Positions 17,380 to 26,209 of a DNA stretch of 64,000 bases are shown piece after piece (the first letter of the stretch is position 1; each line of letters opens with the position of its first letter). Below the pieces are notes generated by a model. That model did not search any database, was not told where the DNA came from, and saw only the letters and a list, made by a program, of their open reading frames with translations. Position numbers and translations under genes: made by a program. The stretch covers positions 560,494 to 624,493 of the forward strand of contig NZ_JANYMP010000002.1 in assembly GCF_025061645.1 (NCBI RefSeq). The letters are read 5' to 3'. The DNA comes from Umezawaea endophytica (GTDB lineage: Bacteria; Actinomycetota; Actinomycetes; Mycobacteriales; Pseudonocardiaceae).

Positions 17380-18538
17380 TGGGGATGGGGGTGGGGGTGT
17401 GCGGCTGGGTGTGCGGTCCGGTCGTGTTGGTGGGGTGAGAGCTGTTCGGCGTGGTTGACGGACTTCCCGGTTACAGGCTTTCGGGTTGCTGGCTCTCGGT
17501 TTTCGGGCTCTAGGCTCGCGGCTTCCGGATCATGGGTCTCCGGCCCACGGGGTTTCAAGCCACGCCGCTTTCGGCTCACGGACGCTGGCCACCCGCTCAT
17601 GACCTGACTCGACGGCCCGCTCATCGACTTCCCAACCTCCGCTCCGACGCATGAACGGACCGTTCACACACCCTTGAGAGTCGTGCTGGCCAGTGAACGG
17701 GCCGGTCACTCGATGCCGAGCGGCGGTGACGGCGCGTGAACGGACCGTTCAACGGGCACTGAGCGGTTTGGAAGCGCGAACGGGCCGTTCTTCCGGCGCC
17801 GAGCGGTCGGGGTGGTGTGTGAACGGGCCGTTCAATTGGTGTCGAGTGGCTGTGGTGGTGTGAGCGGGCCGTTCAACTGGTGTCGAGTGGTTGAGGTGGT
17901 GTGTGAAGACGCCGCCTCGCAGCCCCGATTCGGTGTCGTCGGTCCGTTCACCGGCTTCTTGATCTTGTCCAGCACCGATCGGCTGGCTGGCCCATCAGCC
18001 CGGCCGTCTACCCCGCCTGTCGTTCTCACCCAGCTATGGCTTGAACGGCCCGTTCACCCGTGTCTCGGTCCCGGTTCCGAATCGGCCCTTCCATCGGTCT
18101 CCCCCATGGCTCTCTCTGGCCATGGCCTGGACGGCCCGTTCACCCGCGACTTGGTCCCGCTTAGCGTCCGATCGAACTGTCCGGCCCTTAACTCCCGGCT
18201 TCCCGGCCTGGCCATCCACCTGTCGTTCCCACCCCAACTCATTGCCTGAACGGCCCGTTCACTCGCGACCTGGTCCCGCCAAGCGTTCGATCGGCTGGGC
18301 TGGCCTGTCCACCCCACCCGCCGTCCTCACCCCACCCGGCGCCTGAACGGCCCGTTCACTGTGCCCTCCGCCACCTCACCCGCCTCCTCGCCCCGCCAAC
18401 CCCGGCCCCGCCACCCTCCTCGACCCCCGTCATTCCCCTCGACCACCCCGGCCATTCCCCTCCACCCCTCCACCCCTCCACCAGGGCACGGCCAGTGACC
18501 GGACTCCCCCTGAAGAGCGGTAACGGCTGGGCAGCGGG
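17380..18538. repeat. Non-coding repeat region: ten 15-bp palindromes TGAACGG-N-CCGTTCA
   Basis: About 1.1 kb without a credible gene. Ten copies of the palindrome start at 17652, 17694, 17737, 17777, 17820, 17861, 18042, 18128, 18247 and 18344. Copies 17694, 17861 and 18128 carry one mismatch each; copy 17777 is perfect only in its inner 13 bp. The first six have A or G at the centre and are spaced 42, 43, 40, 43 and 41 bp. The last four have C at the centre, the opposite orientation, spaced 86, 119 and 97 bp. A half copy is at 17941-17950 and a decayed copy near 17904. The units around 18128 and 18247 share about 50 bp of surrounding sequence, so they arose by duplication. No cas genes or integrase are near. 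Confidence 0.9.
17460..17600. repeat. Low-complexity stretch of degenerate GGCTxTCGG-like words
   Basis: Short words such as GGCTTTCGGG, GGCTCTCGG, TTTTCGGGCTC and GGCTCGCGGCTTCCGG follow each other without a fixed period just before the palindrome array. It looks like slippage-prone simple sequence. The reading frame over it on the minus strand has a biased composition (PETHDPEAASLEPENREP) and is not accepted as a gene. Confidence 0.5.
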
Positions 18539-19246
18539 GTGAATGGGTATTGCGGGCTGGGGGTTCGCGGCACTCTGGGGTTGGTGAGGGATCAGCGTCG
18601 GGAGTTCGTGCGCCTGTGCCGGTGTGTGGTGGCTGGACCGCGGTGGCAGGTGGTGGTGGCCGTTGTGGTGTCGGCCTGGACTTTCGCCTGGATCCTCGGG
18701 CAGGTCGGTGGGGTGTCCGTGTCGCCGTTGGGGGTGCTGCGGGCGCCGGTGGACTGGGCTGGGATTCCCAGTGGGTGGGTGGACGCGGCTGGGGAGTGGG
18801 TGCGGGCGCGGCAAGGGGTGTTGGCCGGGTTCGCGTTCTTGGCCGGAGGGTTGTGGGCTGTGACGACCGAGCGCGGGCGGTTGGCTGCGCCTGGTGGGTG
18901 GTTGGCGGTGCTGGTGGCGGCGGAGGCGATCGGGTACGCGGCTGCGGTGCACCGGGCGCTGGTGACGTTGGCCGTCGTGATCGGCGTGTTCGCGCTGCTG
19001 TCGCTGCTGGGGCGGCGGGCGTTCGTGGTCGACCGGATCGCGTTGCTGCCGCGCGGGGTGCTGCACGCCGGGGCGACGGCGGTGACGTTGTCGGCCGTGG
19101 TGCCGTTGCTCGCGCCCGGCCTGCTCGTCGCGGGCCTGGTGCGGCCGTACGTGACGAGGCCGCCGCGGCCGGACCCGACCCGTGCGCGCGTCCCGCGGCA
19201 GCGGGTCGACAGCGGCAGACGCGCGGAGGCCGACTCCACCACCTGA
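18539..19246 (+). CDS. Hypothetical membrane protein
   Basis: A 235-aa protein with about five hydrophobic segments: VVVAVVVSAWTFAWILG, the stretch around GVLAGFAFLAGGLWAV, WLAVLVAAEAIGYAAAV, LVTLAVVIGVFALLSLL and the stretch around ATAVTLSAVVPLLAPG. It has a basic, Arg/Pro-rich cytoplasmic tail. No family was recognised. The GTG at 18539 is uncertain; a GTG at 18584 begins a more natural N-terminus (VRDQRREFVRL). It directly follows the palindrome array, so the array may lie in its upstream control region. Confidence 0.6.
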   Translation: MNGYCGLGVRGTLGLVRDQRREFVRLCRCVVAGPRWQVVVAVVVSAWTFAWILGQVGGVSVSPLGVLRAPVDWAGIPSGWVDAAGEWVRARQGVLAGFAFLAGGLWAVTTERGRLAAPGGWLAVLVAAEAIGYAAAVHRALVTLAVVIGVFALLSLLGRRAFVVDRIALLPRGVLHAGATAVTLSAVVPLLAPGLLVAGLVRPYVTRPPRPDPTRARVPRQRVDSGRRAEADSTT

Positions 19247-19644
19247 GGACGCACACCCAGACGGCTTTTCGGGTGTCGTCACCGTCTCAAACTCACCCAT
19301 TCGAGCGAGACGTTCGAGTTTCGTAACGCGTCGACCATAGCGATCGGGTTTCGCTCGCGCCTCCGAAAGGAGCCGATTGAGTGATCTCCGCTTTATAACC
19401 CGACCCCACTAAAGACACCTCAAACGAGCGATGTCCGATGAGGATACGGGTCGTTTCCCCTCAATTTGGATCACGCATGTGCAGGTGGCGACGGGTGCGG
19501 ACGCTCCGACTAATGCGATAATGGCTCATGGTCGACCTGACGAGAGTTAATCTCCGATCGGTCAGGTGCAAATGCGGCGACCCGATCCGAGTTCGACGAT
19601 GCCCGTGCTGAGCACTACCGGTCCGTAACACTTAAGGATGCGCA
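19247..19644. other. Intergenic region upstream of the TetR gene
   Basis: About 400 bp without a gene. A small hairpin ACACCC...GGGTGT (about 19255-19275) may terminate the membrane-protein gene. AT-rich stretches with TATAAC and GATAAT words lie between 19385 and 19525. An inverted repeat ACCTGAC (19535-19541) ... GTCAGGT (19561-19567) lies about 80-110 bp before the TetR start and may be its operator. Confidence 0.5.
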
Positions 19645-20289
19645 GTGTCTGACAATCCCGCCAGAGGGCGACTCGCCAGAGTCATGCGTCGGCAGCCGGT
19701 CCAGCAGCGGGGCGCGGCCACCGTCACCGCGATACTGGACGCCTGCTCGACGCTGCTCAACGAGCAGGACTACGACGACATCACCACCGCCCGGATCGTC
19801 GAGATGGCAGGCGTTCCGATCGGGTCCTTCTACCAGTACTTCCCGGACAAGAGGTCGGTCGTGCACGCGCTCGCGCTGCGCGGCATGGAGCAGTACCTGG
19901 CCGAGGTCGACGTCCTGTTCGAGGGCGGCACGCTGTCGGAGGACTGGCGCCAGGCCATGGGCCAGGTCGTGGGCGTCTACATGCGGATGCTGATCGACGT
20001 GCCCGGCTTCGGGCGCATCAGGTTCAGCGACCTGCTCGACGGGCACCGGCTCGACTCCAGCGTCGACCAGTACGAGCTGATGGCCGAACGGCTGGCGGAG
20101 CTGTTCGTGGAGAGGTTCGGCGCGCCCGGCGACGGTCCGGTGCGGCTGACGTTCCGGATGGCCGCCCAGACCGCGGACAGCCTGTTCACCCTGGCCTCGC
20201 AGCTCTCCGGCGACGACCGGTTCCACGTGCTCCGCAAGGCCGACCAGGTGATCTCCACGATGCTCGCCGAGGTTCTCGACCCGAGCTGA
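19645..20289 (+). CDS. TetR-family transcriptional regulator
   Basis: A 214-aa regulator. The DNA-binding head reads RGAATVTAILDACSTLLNEQ then ITTARIVEMAGVPIGSFYQYFPDK, the standard TetR helix-turn-helix with the FYQYFPDK signature. The C-terminal ligand domain is all-helical and unassigned. The GTG at 19645 is preceded by AAGGA at good spacing. It lies 36 bp upstream of a flavin disulfide-reductase-like gene and may control it. Confidence 0.88.
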   Translation: MSDNPARGRLARVMRRQPVQQRGAATVTAILDACSTLLNEQDYDDITTARIVEMAGVPIGSFYQYFPDKRSVVHALALRGMEQYLAEVDVLFEGGTLSEDWRQAMGQVVGVYMRMLIDVPGFGRIRFSDLLDGHRLDSSVDQYELMAERLAELFVERFGAPGDGPVRLTFRMAAQTADSLFTLASQLSGDDRFHVLRKADQVISTMLAEVLDPS

Positions 20290-20325
20290 CTTGCCCCGGT
20301 TGACGGGGTGGTGTGGGCTGGTCCC

Positions 20326-21708
20326 GTGACGAGCGACGAGTTCGACGTGATCGTGATCGGTGGCGGCCCGGTGGGCGAGAACGCGGCGGGGCGGACCGCC
20401 GCCGGAGGCCTGCGGACCGCGCTGGTGGAGGCGGAGCGCTTCGGCGGCGAGTGCTCCTACTGGGCGTGCATGCCGAGCAAGGCGCTGCTGCGCCCCGGCC
20501 ACGCCCTCGCGGCGGCCAAGCGCCTGCCGGGGGTGCCGGTCGGGGACCGGCTGGATGCCAAGGCGGTGCTGGCGCGCCGCGACGAGTTCACCTCCCACTG
20601 GGACGACGCGGGCCAGGTCCAGTGGGCGGAGGGCGCGGGCATCGTGCCGATCCGCGGCCGGGGTGTCGTGACCGGTGAACGCGAGGTCACCGTCGACGGC
20701 CGCGTGCTGACCGCCCGCCGCGCCGTGGTGCTCGCGACGGGCAGCGTGCCGCGCCTGCCCTCCCTGACGGGGTTGTCCGAGGTGCCGTTCTGGGGTTCGC
20801 GCGAGGCGACGTCCGCGCACGAGGTGCCCGAGTCGCTGATCGTGCTCGGCGGCGGTGTGGTCGGCGTCGAGATGGCGCAGGCGTGGGCCCGGCTCGGGTC
20901 GGAGGTCACCCTGGTGATCTCCCAGGACCGGCCGCTGGCCAAGTTCGAGGACTTCGTCGGCGAGTACGTCGCCGACGGGCTGCGCGAGGACGGCGTGGTG
21001 GTCCACGCGAGCGCGAAGACCTCCTCGGTGTCCACTGTGGAGGGCGGGGTCGAGCTGAAGCTGGCTGACGGGACGTCGATCGTCGGCAAGCACCTGCTGG
21101 TCGCGACCGGGCGCGTGCCCGCCACCAGTGACCTCGGGTTGGAGGCCTTCGAGCTGGAGGCCGGGAAGGCGCTGCCCGTCGACGACACCGGCCGGGTGTC
21201 CGGAGTGGACTGGTTGTACGGCTGCGGCGACGTGACCGGCCGGGCGCCGCTGACGCACCAGGGCAAGTACGCGGCCCGCGCGGTCGGGTCGGCGATCTTG
21301 GCGGACGCCCGTGACCCGGAGCCGTGGTCGGTCGCCGTTGCCACCGCCGACCACGCGGCCGTGCCGCAGGTGGTGTTCACCGATCCCGAGGTGGGCTTCG
21401 TCGGGAGGACGTCGGCGCAGGCCCGCGAGGCCGGGCTCTCGGTGCGGGTCGTGGACGTGGACATCGCGGTGGCCGGGTCGTCGCTGCACGGCGACGGGTA
21501 CCGGGGCAAGGCGCGGATGGTCGTGGACGAGGGCACCCGGACGCTCGTCGGCGTCACGTTCGTCGGGCCCGACGTGGCGGAGATGGTGCACGCGGCGACG
21601 ATCGCGATCGTGGGGGAGGTGACCGTGGACCGGTTGTGGCACGCGGTGCCGTCGTACCCGACGATCAGCGAGGTGTGGCTGCGACTGCTGGAGGCGTACG
21701 GGCTGTAA
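20326..21708 (+). CDS. FAD-dependent pyridine nucleotide-disulfide oxidoreductase
   Basis: About 460 aa, class I flavoprotein disulfide reductase fold (lipoamide dehydrogenase/mercuric reductase relatives). The FAD loop is VIVIGGGPVGENAAG. The redox-active pair is CSYWAC in GGECSYWACMPSKALL, a CxxxxC spacing as in lipoamide dehydrogenase. An NAD(P) loop ILGGGVVGVEMAQAWARLG and the FAD closing motif LYGCGDVTG are present. The C-terminal His-Glu pair typical of true dihydrolipoamide dehydrogenase (HPxxxE) is not obvious; HAVPSYPTISE occupies the position, so the substrate is unknown. GTG at 20326 or 20308 may start translation. Confidence 0.87.
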   Translation: MTSDEFDVIVIGGGPVGENAAGRTAAGGLRTALVEAERFGGECSYWACMPSKALLRPGHALAAAKRLPGVPVGDRLDAKAVLARRDEFTSHWDDAGQVQWAEGAGIVPIRGRGVVTGEREVTVDGRVLTARRAVVLATGSVPRLPSLTGLSEVPFWGSREATSAHEVPESLIVLGGGVVGVEMAQAWARLGSEVTLVISQDRPLAKFEDFVGEYVADGLREDGVVVHASAKTSSVSTVEGGVELKLADGTSIVGKHLLVATGRVPATSDLGLEAFELEAGKALPVDDTGRVSGVDWLYGCGDVTGRAPLTHQGKYAARAVGSAILADARDPEPWSVAVATADHAAVPQVVFTDPEVGFVGRTSAQAREAGLSVRVVDVDIAVAGSSLHGDGYRGKARMVVDEGTRTLVGVTFVGPDVAEMVHAATIAIVGEVTVDRLWHAVPSYPTISEVWLRLLEAYGL

Positions 21709-21759
21709 CGGAACGGTGCGCGCGTTAGGCCGGTCGGGGCGGTTAACTAAGCTGAAGCG

Positions 21760-22143
21760 GTGACCAGGGCCGTGGTGATCACCGCTAGTGCCGCCGTTCT
21801 CTGGTGCGCCTTCGTGATCGCCACGACGTTCCGGCACGCGGCACCGCTGCCGGCCGTCGTGGTGTACGTGCCCGCCGTGCTGGTGCTGCCGGTCGTGCTG
21901 CACACGCTGTGGCGGGCCAGTTCCGATGCCCTGCTGGCCATCGCGCTGGTGCCGCGCGGAGTGGTGGCCGGGTGGTTCGGGGCCGCCGTCCTGGGGTGGC
22001 TGTTCGCCTTCGGGGCCGTGCACGGGGTCGAGGGGACGGAGCGGCTGGGAGCCGTGGCCGGTGTGGTGATGGTGCTGCACGCGGTGTTCGGGCTGATCGC
22101 CGTGGGGCTGCTGAAGGTGGACGAGAACCCGCACCTGAGGTGA
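21760..22143 (+). CDS. Hypothetical small membrane protein
   Basis: 127 aa with four predicted transmembrane helices: around VVITASAAVLWCAFVIA, LPAVVVYVPAVLVLPVVL, GWFGAAVLGWLFAFGAV and VVMVLHAVFGLIAVGLL. It has short loops and a charged C-terminus (KVDENPHLR). No family was recognised. GTG start at 21760. It is convergent with the next gene. Confidence 0.6.
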   Translation: MTRAVVITASAAVLWCAFVIATTFRHAAPLPAVVVYVPAVLVLPVVLHTLWRASSDALLAIALVPRGVVAGWFGAAVLGWLFAFGAVHGVEGTERLGAVAGVVMVLHAVFGLIAVGLLKVDENPHLR

Positions 22144-22170
22144 CGGTGGCGGCGTCGCAACTTTCGCCCG

Positions 22171-23469
22171 CTACTGGCTCGCGGGAAGCCGGAGCGCGCG
22201 TTCCGCCGCCTTCAGCAGGTCCGGGTCGGTGGCGGTCGAGTCGCCCTCCACCCAGACCGCCTGCGCCAGGAGCACCCGTGTGTTCTTGACCGTGCTGGCG
22301 AACGCCGACCGGTCGAAGGACCTGGGGCTGTTCGGCCAGCTCTTGCCCTCCTTGAGGAGGGTGGTGATGCCGCCGGAGCCCGCGGTCGCCACGACGCCGT
22401 GCAGTTCCTGGGCGCTGAGCGCGTCGGCCAGCGCCACCTCGGCGACCGCCACCCCCACGGGGCGGTCGCCGATCTTCGTCTCGTACTGGGCGCGGTGCAG
22501 CGCGGTGCAGCGGTGCTTGGAGAGCCAGGCGCTGACGTCGCCGAAGGAGTGGGCGGCGCAGTCGGTGTCCTGGCCGGTGCCGCGCGGGGTGAAGTTCTCG
22601 CCGTCCACCACGACCGTGGTGGGGAGGGGCTCCGACGTGGTGGGGGCCGCCGTTCGGGGGCTGCTGTCGTCGGACGTGGCGACGATGATGCCGACCACGG
22701 CCAGCAGCGCAACCAGCGCGGCGGCGGCGTAGGGGAGCAGTTTCGGGGCTTTCGCGGCCAACTGCTTCGTCTTGCCCGCGGTGGGGAGCTTCGGGATGAG
22801 CACGGTACTGGCGGAGGCCAGGTCGCTCGTGATGGCGTCGGCGAAGCCCTCGGCCAGCAGGTCGCGGGTGGTGGGCGGGGTGCCGGTGGGGGACAGGACG
22901 GCCAGCAGCTTCTCCGCGTGGCCCACGGAGCAGGGGCGGTCGCTGGTGGCCAGTTCGCGCACGGCCGCGAGCAGCGAGGTCGGTTTGGGGTGGAGCACGC
23001 GCACGCCGCGGTTCAGGTCGACCGTCGGCTGGACGACGGTGCCCACGTACGGGCCGACGGCGACGACCGTGGTGACGGGCAGTGGTTCCGCGCGCATCTC
23101 CTGGATGCGCTTGCCCACGGCCAGCGCGGCCTCCAGGGCTTCGGCGGCGGGGCTGACGGCACCGTCGGGGCGGACCAGTGGCCAGCCGTCGATCCGCCAC
23201 TGGCCGCTGAGCGGGGCTTCCAGGCGCACGGCGGGGTCGGGCAGGTCCACGCCGACGACCACGACGACGCCGCGGGGCAGGACGACGACCGCGTCCACCG
23301 CCTTGGGGCTGCCGGGGGGCTGCACGCCCAGCAGCGCGACACCGCCCAGCACCGCGTCCCCGGCACCCCATGTGCTCAACGCCGCGCGCACGTCGGCGCC
23401 GACCTCGGTCGGAACGCTCCCCAGCCTGATCAACCGCACGAGATCACCAAACTCCACACGGTCGGACAC
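22171..23469 (-). CDS. Hypothetical single-pass membrane protein with nuclease-related-like N-terminus
   Basis: About 430-480 aa depending on start. Residues up to about 290 form a cytoplasmic domain rich in beta strands (AVDAVVVLPRGVVVVVGVD...). One membrane helix follows (LPYAAAALVALLAVVGIIVA), then an extracellular Thr/Pro linker and a Cys-containing domain (TDCAAHSFGDVSAW...CTALHRAQYETK). No catalytic signature is visible, so function is unknown. GTG at 23469 is chosen arbitrarily among GTG 23457, GTG 23469, ATG 23532 and ATG 23607; the strong palindrome at 23519-23538 favours a start downstream of it. Confidence 0.6.
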   Translation of the reverse strand: MSDRVEFGDLVRLIRLGSVPTEVGADVRAALSTWGAGDAVLGGVALLGVQPPGSPKAVDAVVVLPRGVVVVVGVDLPDPAVRLEAPLSGQWRIDGWPLVRPDGAVSPAAEALEAALAVGKRIQEMRAEPLPVTTVVAVGPYVGTVVQPTVDLNRGVRVLHPKPTSLLAAVRELATSDRPCSVGHAEKLLAVLSPTGTPPTTRDLLAEGFADAITSDLASASTVLIPKLPTAGKTKQLAAKAPKLLPYAAAALVALLAVVGIIVATSDDSSPRTAAPTTSEPLPTTVVVDGENFTPRGTGQDTDCAAHSFGDVSAWLSKHRCTALHRAQYETKIGDRPVGVAVAEVALADALSAQELHGVVATAGSGGITTLLKEGKSWPNSPRSFDRSAFASTVKNTRVLLAQAVWVEGDSTATDPDLLKAAERALRLPASQ

Positions 23470-23518
23470 GGTAGCCCCGCAGGGGGGTGGGAGGCCGACA
23501 GGCTCACGGCTGTCACGG

Positions 23519-23538
23519 TCCGTGATGGTCATCACGGA
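23519..23538. promoter_or_regulatory. 20-bp palindrome upstream of the 22171-23469 gene
   Basis: TCCGTGATG and CATCACGGA form a perfect 9-bp dyad around GT, with an extra partial copy (GTCACGG) just beside it. If translation starts at 23469 or 23457 the site lies 50-80 bp upstream and is a good operator candidate. If the gene starts at 23532 it would sit on the start codon. Confidence 0.4.
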
Positions 23539-23885
23539 TTCCACCCGACCGGTCGCGGAGCGGGTACCCCTTGGGGCACAAGCACTGCGGTGCGTGGCGG
23601 CCATCACGAGTGTTCTCCGTGGTCCGAGGCCGCTGATCGCCGGATGATCACGTGTAGATCACGCGTTGATCTCGGGTTTTGGCAGGATCGTTCATTATTT
23701 GGGCCGTCTGCACGCACTTTAGGGTCGAAAGTCCTGTATCTGCCCCACCTGGGTGATGATCGCACTGGTTCTTCTGGCGGACAGCACCGGCAGCAGGCAG
23801 AATGGCCGCAGCGGGAATTCACTTGATCGTCCGTTTCGACAGGTCGTAGGGGAAGACGTCCCTCGTCGAGTAGCGGAGGTCAGCT
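23539..23885. other. Intergenic region upstream of the DUF3145 gene
   Basis: About 350 bp without a convincing gene. Three GATC(AC) words about 11 bp apart (23643-23680, GATCACGTGTAGATCACGCG...GATC) look like helically phased binding sites. A comparatively AT-rich part (about 23690-23730) probably holds the DUF3145 promoter. Confidence 0.4.
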
Positions 23886-24389
23886 GTGAGCACCCGTGGC
23901 AGCACCAGTGGCGTGGTCTACGTCCACTCGTCGCCGTCTGCGGTCTGTCCGCACGTCGAGTGGGCTATCTCGGGCACCCTCGGTGAGCGAGTGGACCTCA
24001 GGTGGGCGGCGCAGCCCGCGGCGCCAAGTCAGTTGCGCGCCGAATGCGCTTGGACCGGCGATGCCGGGACGGGCGGAAGACTCGTGTCCGCGTTGCGGGC
24101 GTGGCCGATGCTCCGGTTCGAGGTGACGGAGGATGCGAGCGACGGCGTGGACGGCGAGCGTTTTTGCTTTGCCCCCGTACTGGGCCTGTGGCACGCGCGG
24201 ACCAGTGCCAACGGCGACATCGTGGTGTCGGAGGACCAACTCCGCGCGCTCGCGCTGCGCGCTCGTGGTGGCGAGTCCTTCGCGCACGGCGTCGACGAAC
24301 TGCTCGGCGCCGCGTGGGACGACGCGTTGGAGCCCTTCCGCCGTGCCGGGGACGGCGCGCCGGTCACCTGGCTGCACCGCGTTGGCTGA
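23886..24389 (+). CDS. DUF3145 domain-containing protein
   Basis: A 167-aa soluble protein. The opening GVVYVHSSPSAVCPHVEWAI is the signature of DUF3145, a family found almost only in Actinobacteria. The rest (RFEVTEDASDGVDGERFCF..., LGLWHARTSANGDIVVSEDQ) is well conserved in the family as I recall it, but the biochemical role is unknown. GTG start at 23886 with GGAGG at good spacing. It ends at a strong bidirectional terminator shared with the convergent exporter operon. Confidence 0.9.
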   Translation: MSTRGSTSGVVYVHSSPSAVCPHVEWAISGTLGERVDLRWAAQPAAPSQLRAECAWTGDAGTGGRLVSALRAWPMLRFEVTEDASDGVDGERFCFAPVLGLWHARTSANGDIVVSEDQLRALALRARGGESFAHGVDELLGAAWDDALEPFRRAGDGAPVTWLHRVG

Positions 24390-24399
24390 TCCGCGTCAC

Positions 24400-24436
24400 C
24401 GTTGAGGACCCCCGTGGAGAGCGGGGGTCCTCAACG
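24400..24436. terminator. Bidirectional terminator between DUF3145 gene and lanthipeptide operon
   Basis: A perfect 14-bp inverted repeat (24400-24413 with 24423-24436, 9-nt loop) lies between two convergent genes. There is no long U-run on either strand, as is common in high-GC actinobacteria. It marks the 3' end of the lanthipeptide operon. Confidence 0.8.
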
Positions 24437-24461
24437 GCGGGCGAATCGCACCTCGGAATCG

Positions 24462-26183
24462 TCAGTACGACGGCCGGACGCTCTCGGCAGGCAGCCAGGC
24501 CTGCATGAGCTCCGCGTAGGCGGGCGAGGACCGCACCAGGTCCGCGTGGTCGCCGAGCAGCGGCGGACCGCCGTCCATCACCAGGACCCGCTTGGCGCGC
24601 AACGCCGACGACAGCCGGTGGGCGATCACCACGAGGATCCCGCCGCGCTCCGCGAACGCCCGCTCCACCCTCGCCTCGGCGGCCGGGTCCAGGTGCGAGG
24701 TGGCCTCGTCCAGGATCACCAGCGACGCCGGGCACGCGTGGACCCTGGCCACCGCCAGTAGCTGGGCCTCACCCGCGGACAGGCCCGCGCCCGCGTGGCC
24801 GAGCGCGGCGTCCAGCCCGCCGATCCGCGCCACCAGCTCCGACGCGCCCACGGCGTCGACCGCCGCGAGCAGGTCCTCGTCCGACGCGCCCGGCGTGAAC
24901 AGCGCGAGGTTCTCCCGCAACGTCCCGGTGAACAGGTAGGTCTCCTGCGGGATCAACGCGATCCGCTCGTGCCGCAGGGCGGGCCGCACCAGGTGCACCG
25001 GGACACCGCCGAGCTTCACGGTGCCCGACCGCGGCGGCATCAGCCCGGTCAGCAGACCGGCCACAGTGGACTTCCCGATCCCGCTCGGACCCACCACCGC
25101 CAGGTGGTCGCCGGGCGCGAGGTCCAGGTCCAGGTCCCGCACGACCGGTTCGGCGTGCTCGCCCCAGCCGAACGTCAGCCCGCGCATCGTCACCGCGTGC
25201 CCGTCGGGCACCTCGTCACCGGCGGGCGGCGCGGGGGCGGGCGCGGCCTCGGACAGCCTGCGCAGCGCGACCATCAGCCGCAGCACCACGGTGCTCGTCG
25301 TGTCGGCCAGCCGCCGCAGCGCGGGCTGCACGCTCGTGCTCAGGTACACCACGGCGCCGAGCACCGCGCCCGCCGTGAGCTGCCCGGACGCGACCTTCGC
25401 AGGCGCGGCCACCACGAGCAGCGCCAACGGCGCGAACCCGCCGACCGCGATCACCAGCCCGCGCAGCGAGTTCGCCCACGCCACCCGCACGGCCACCTCG
25501 GCCTGCCGGTCGATCGTCCTGCCGACCCCGTCGCCCGCCTCCCGCACGGCGTCGCAGGCGGTGACGTCGCGGATGCCGACGAGCACCGTGCCCGCCGCCT
25601 CCGCGCTGTTCTCGTCGGCCATCACCTGGTCCCGCTGCCTGCGCGCCAGTGACGGCAGCAGCAGCGCGAACAGCAGCAGCGCGACCACGACCGGCGACAC
25701 CACCAGCCACGCCAGGTCGGCCACGGTGGTCACCAGGCCGATCAGCGCCGCCGTTGTCGTGACCAGCAGCGCGCGCGCCTGCACCAGCACACCCGCCGTC
25801 GCGTCCCGCACCACCTCGACGTGCCGGGTGATCCGCGCGACCGCGCTCGCGTCGGGCTGCCGCCGGTGCGACGTGCCGTCGTGCAGCACACCGCGCACCA
25901 CGACCCGGACCAGCGCGTCCCGCATCGGCTCGATCACCGCGCCGAGGTGCTGGAACACCTGGCGCAGACCGAACCCGCCGAGCACCGCCACCACGGCGAA
26001 CACCAGCAGCCACCCCACACCGACCAACGGCCGCCCCGCCGCGAACCCGCGGTCCACCGCCAGCGCCACCAGCCGCCCCGACAGGAACGCGGGCACGCCC
26101 TCCAGCACCGACCAGCCGAGCAGGACCAGCACACCCCGCCGCTGACCGGCCAGGGCACCGAGGTACAGCCGCATCACGTCCAC
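24462..26183 (-). CDS. Lanthipeptide exporter, half ABC transporter (RamB-like)
   Basis: A 573-aa half transporter: a six-helix membrane domain (residues 1-320), then a nucleotide-binding domain with Walker A VVGPSGIGKSTVA, Q-loop IPQETYLF, signature LSAGEAQ (altered from LSGGQ), Walker B LVILDEATSHLDP with the catalytic Glu, and H-loop VIAHRLSS. It pairs with the half transporter at 26415-28040, as RamA and RamB do in the SapB cluster. Predicted role: export of the modified class III lanthipeptide. The GTG at 26183 has GGAGG about 9 bp upstream. It is separated from its partner by a 50-aa frame and a tRNA-Asn fragment. Confidence 0.88.
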   Translation of the reverse strand: MDVMRLYLGALAGQRRGVLVLLGWSVLEGVPAFLSGRLVALAVDRGFAAGRPLVGVGWLLVFAVVAVLGGFGLRQVFQHLGAVIEPMRDALVRVVVRGVLHDGTSHRRQPDASAVARITRHVEVVRDATAGVLVQARALLVTTTAALIGLVTTVADLAWLVVSPVVVALLLFALLLPSLARRQRDQVMADENSAEAAGTVLVGIRDVTACDAVREAGDGVGRTIDRQAEVAVRVAWANSLRGLVIAVGGFAPLALLVVAAPAKVASGQLTAGAVLGAVVYLSTSVQPALRRLADTTSTVVLRLMVALRRLSEAAPAPAPPAGDEVPDGHAVTMRGLTFGWGEHAEPVVRDLDLDLAPGDHLAVVGPSGIGKSTVAGLLTGLMPPRSGTVKLGGVPVHLVRPALRHERIALIPQETYLFTGTLRENLALFTPGASDEDLLAAVDAVGASELVARIGGLDAALGHAGAGLSAGEAQLLAVARVHACPASLVILDEATSHLDPAAEARVERAFAERGGILVVIAHRLSSALRAKRVLVMDGGPPLLGDHADLVRSSPAYAELMQAWLPAESVRPSY

Positions 26184-26209
26184 GGGAGATCGCCTCCGGC
26201 GTGACGGGG

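Noticed and set aside
17325-17624. 99-codon frame on the minus strand after the PucR-type gene
   Set aside because: Low-complexity peptide (PETHDPEAASLEPENREP) from simple repeats; it overlaps the 3' end of the regulator gene and has no homologous look.
17812-18249. Open frame of 145 codons across the palindrome array
   Set aside because: Its peptide only reflects the repeats (GPFTR, ERPVH) and has no codon bias; frames on the other strand are of the same kind.
17652-18358. The palindrome array as a CRISPR array
   Set aside because: Repeats are only 15 bp, fully palindromic and switch orientation; the intervals share sequence with each other, spacing in the second half is irregular, and no cas gene is present.
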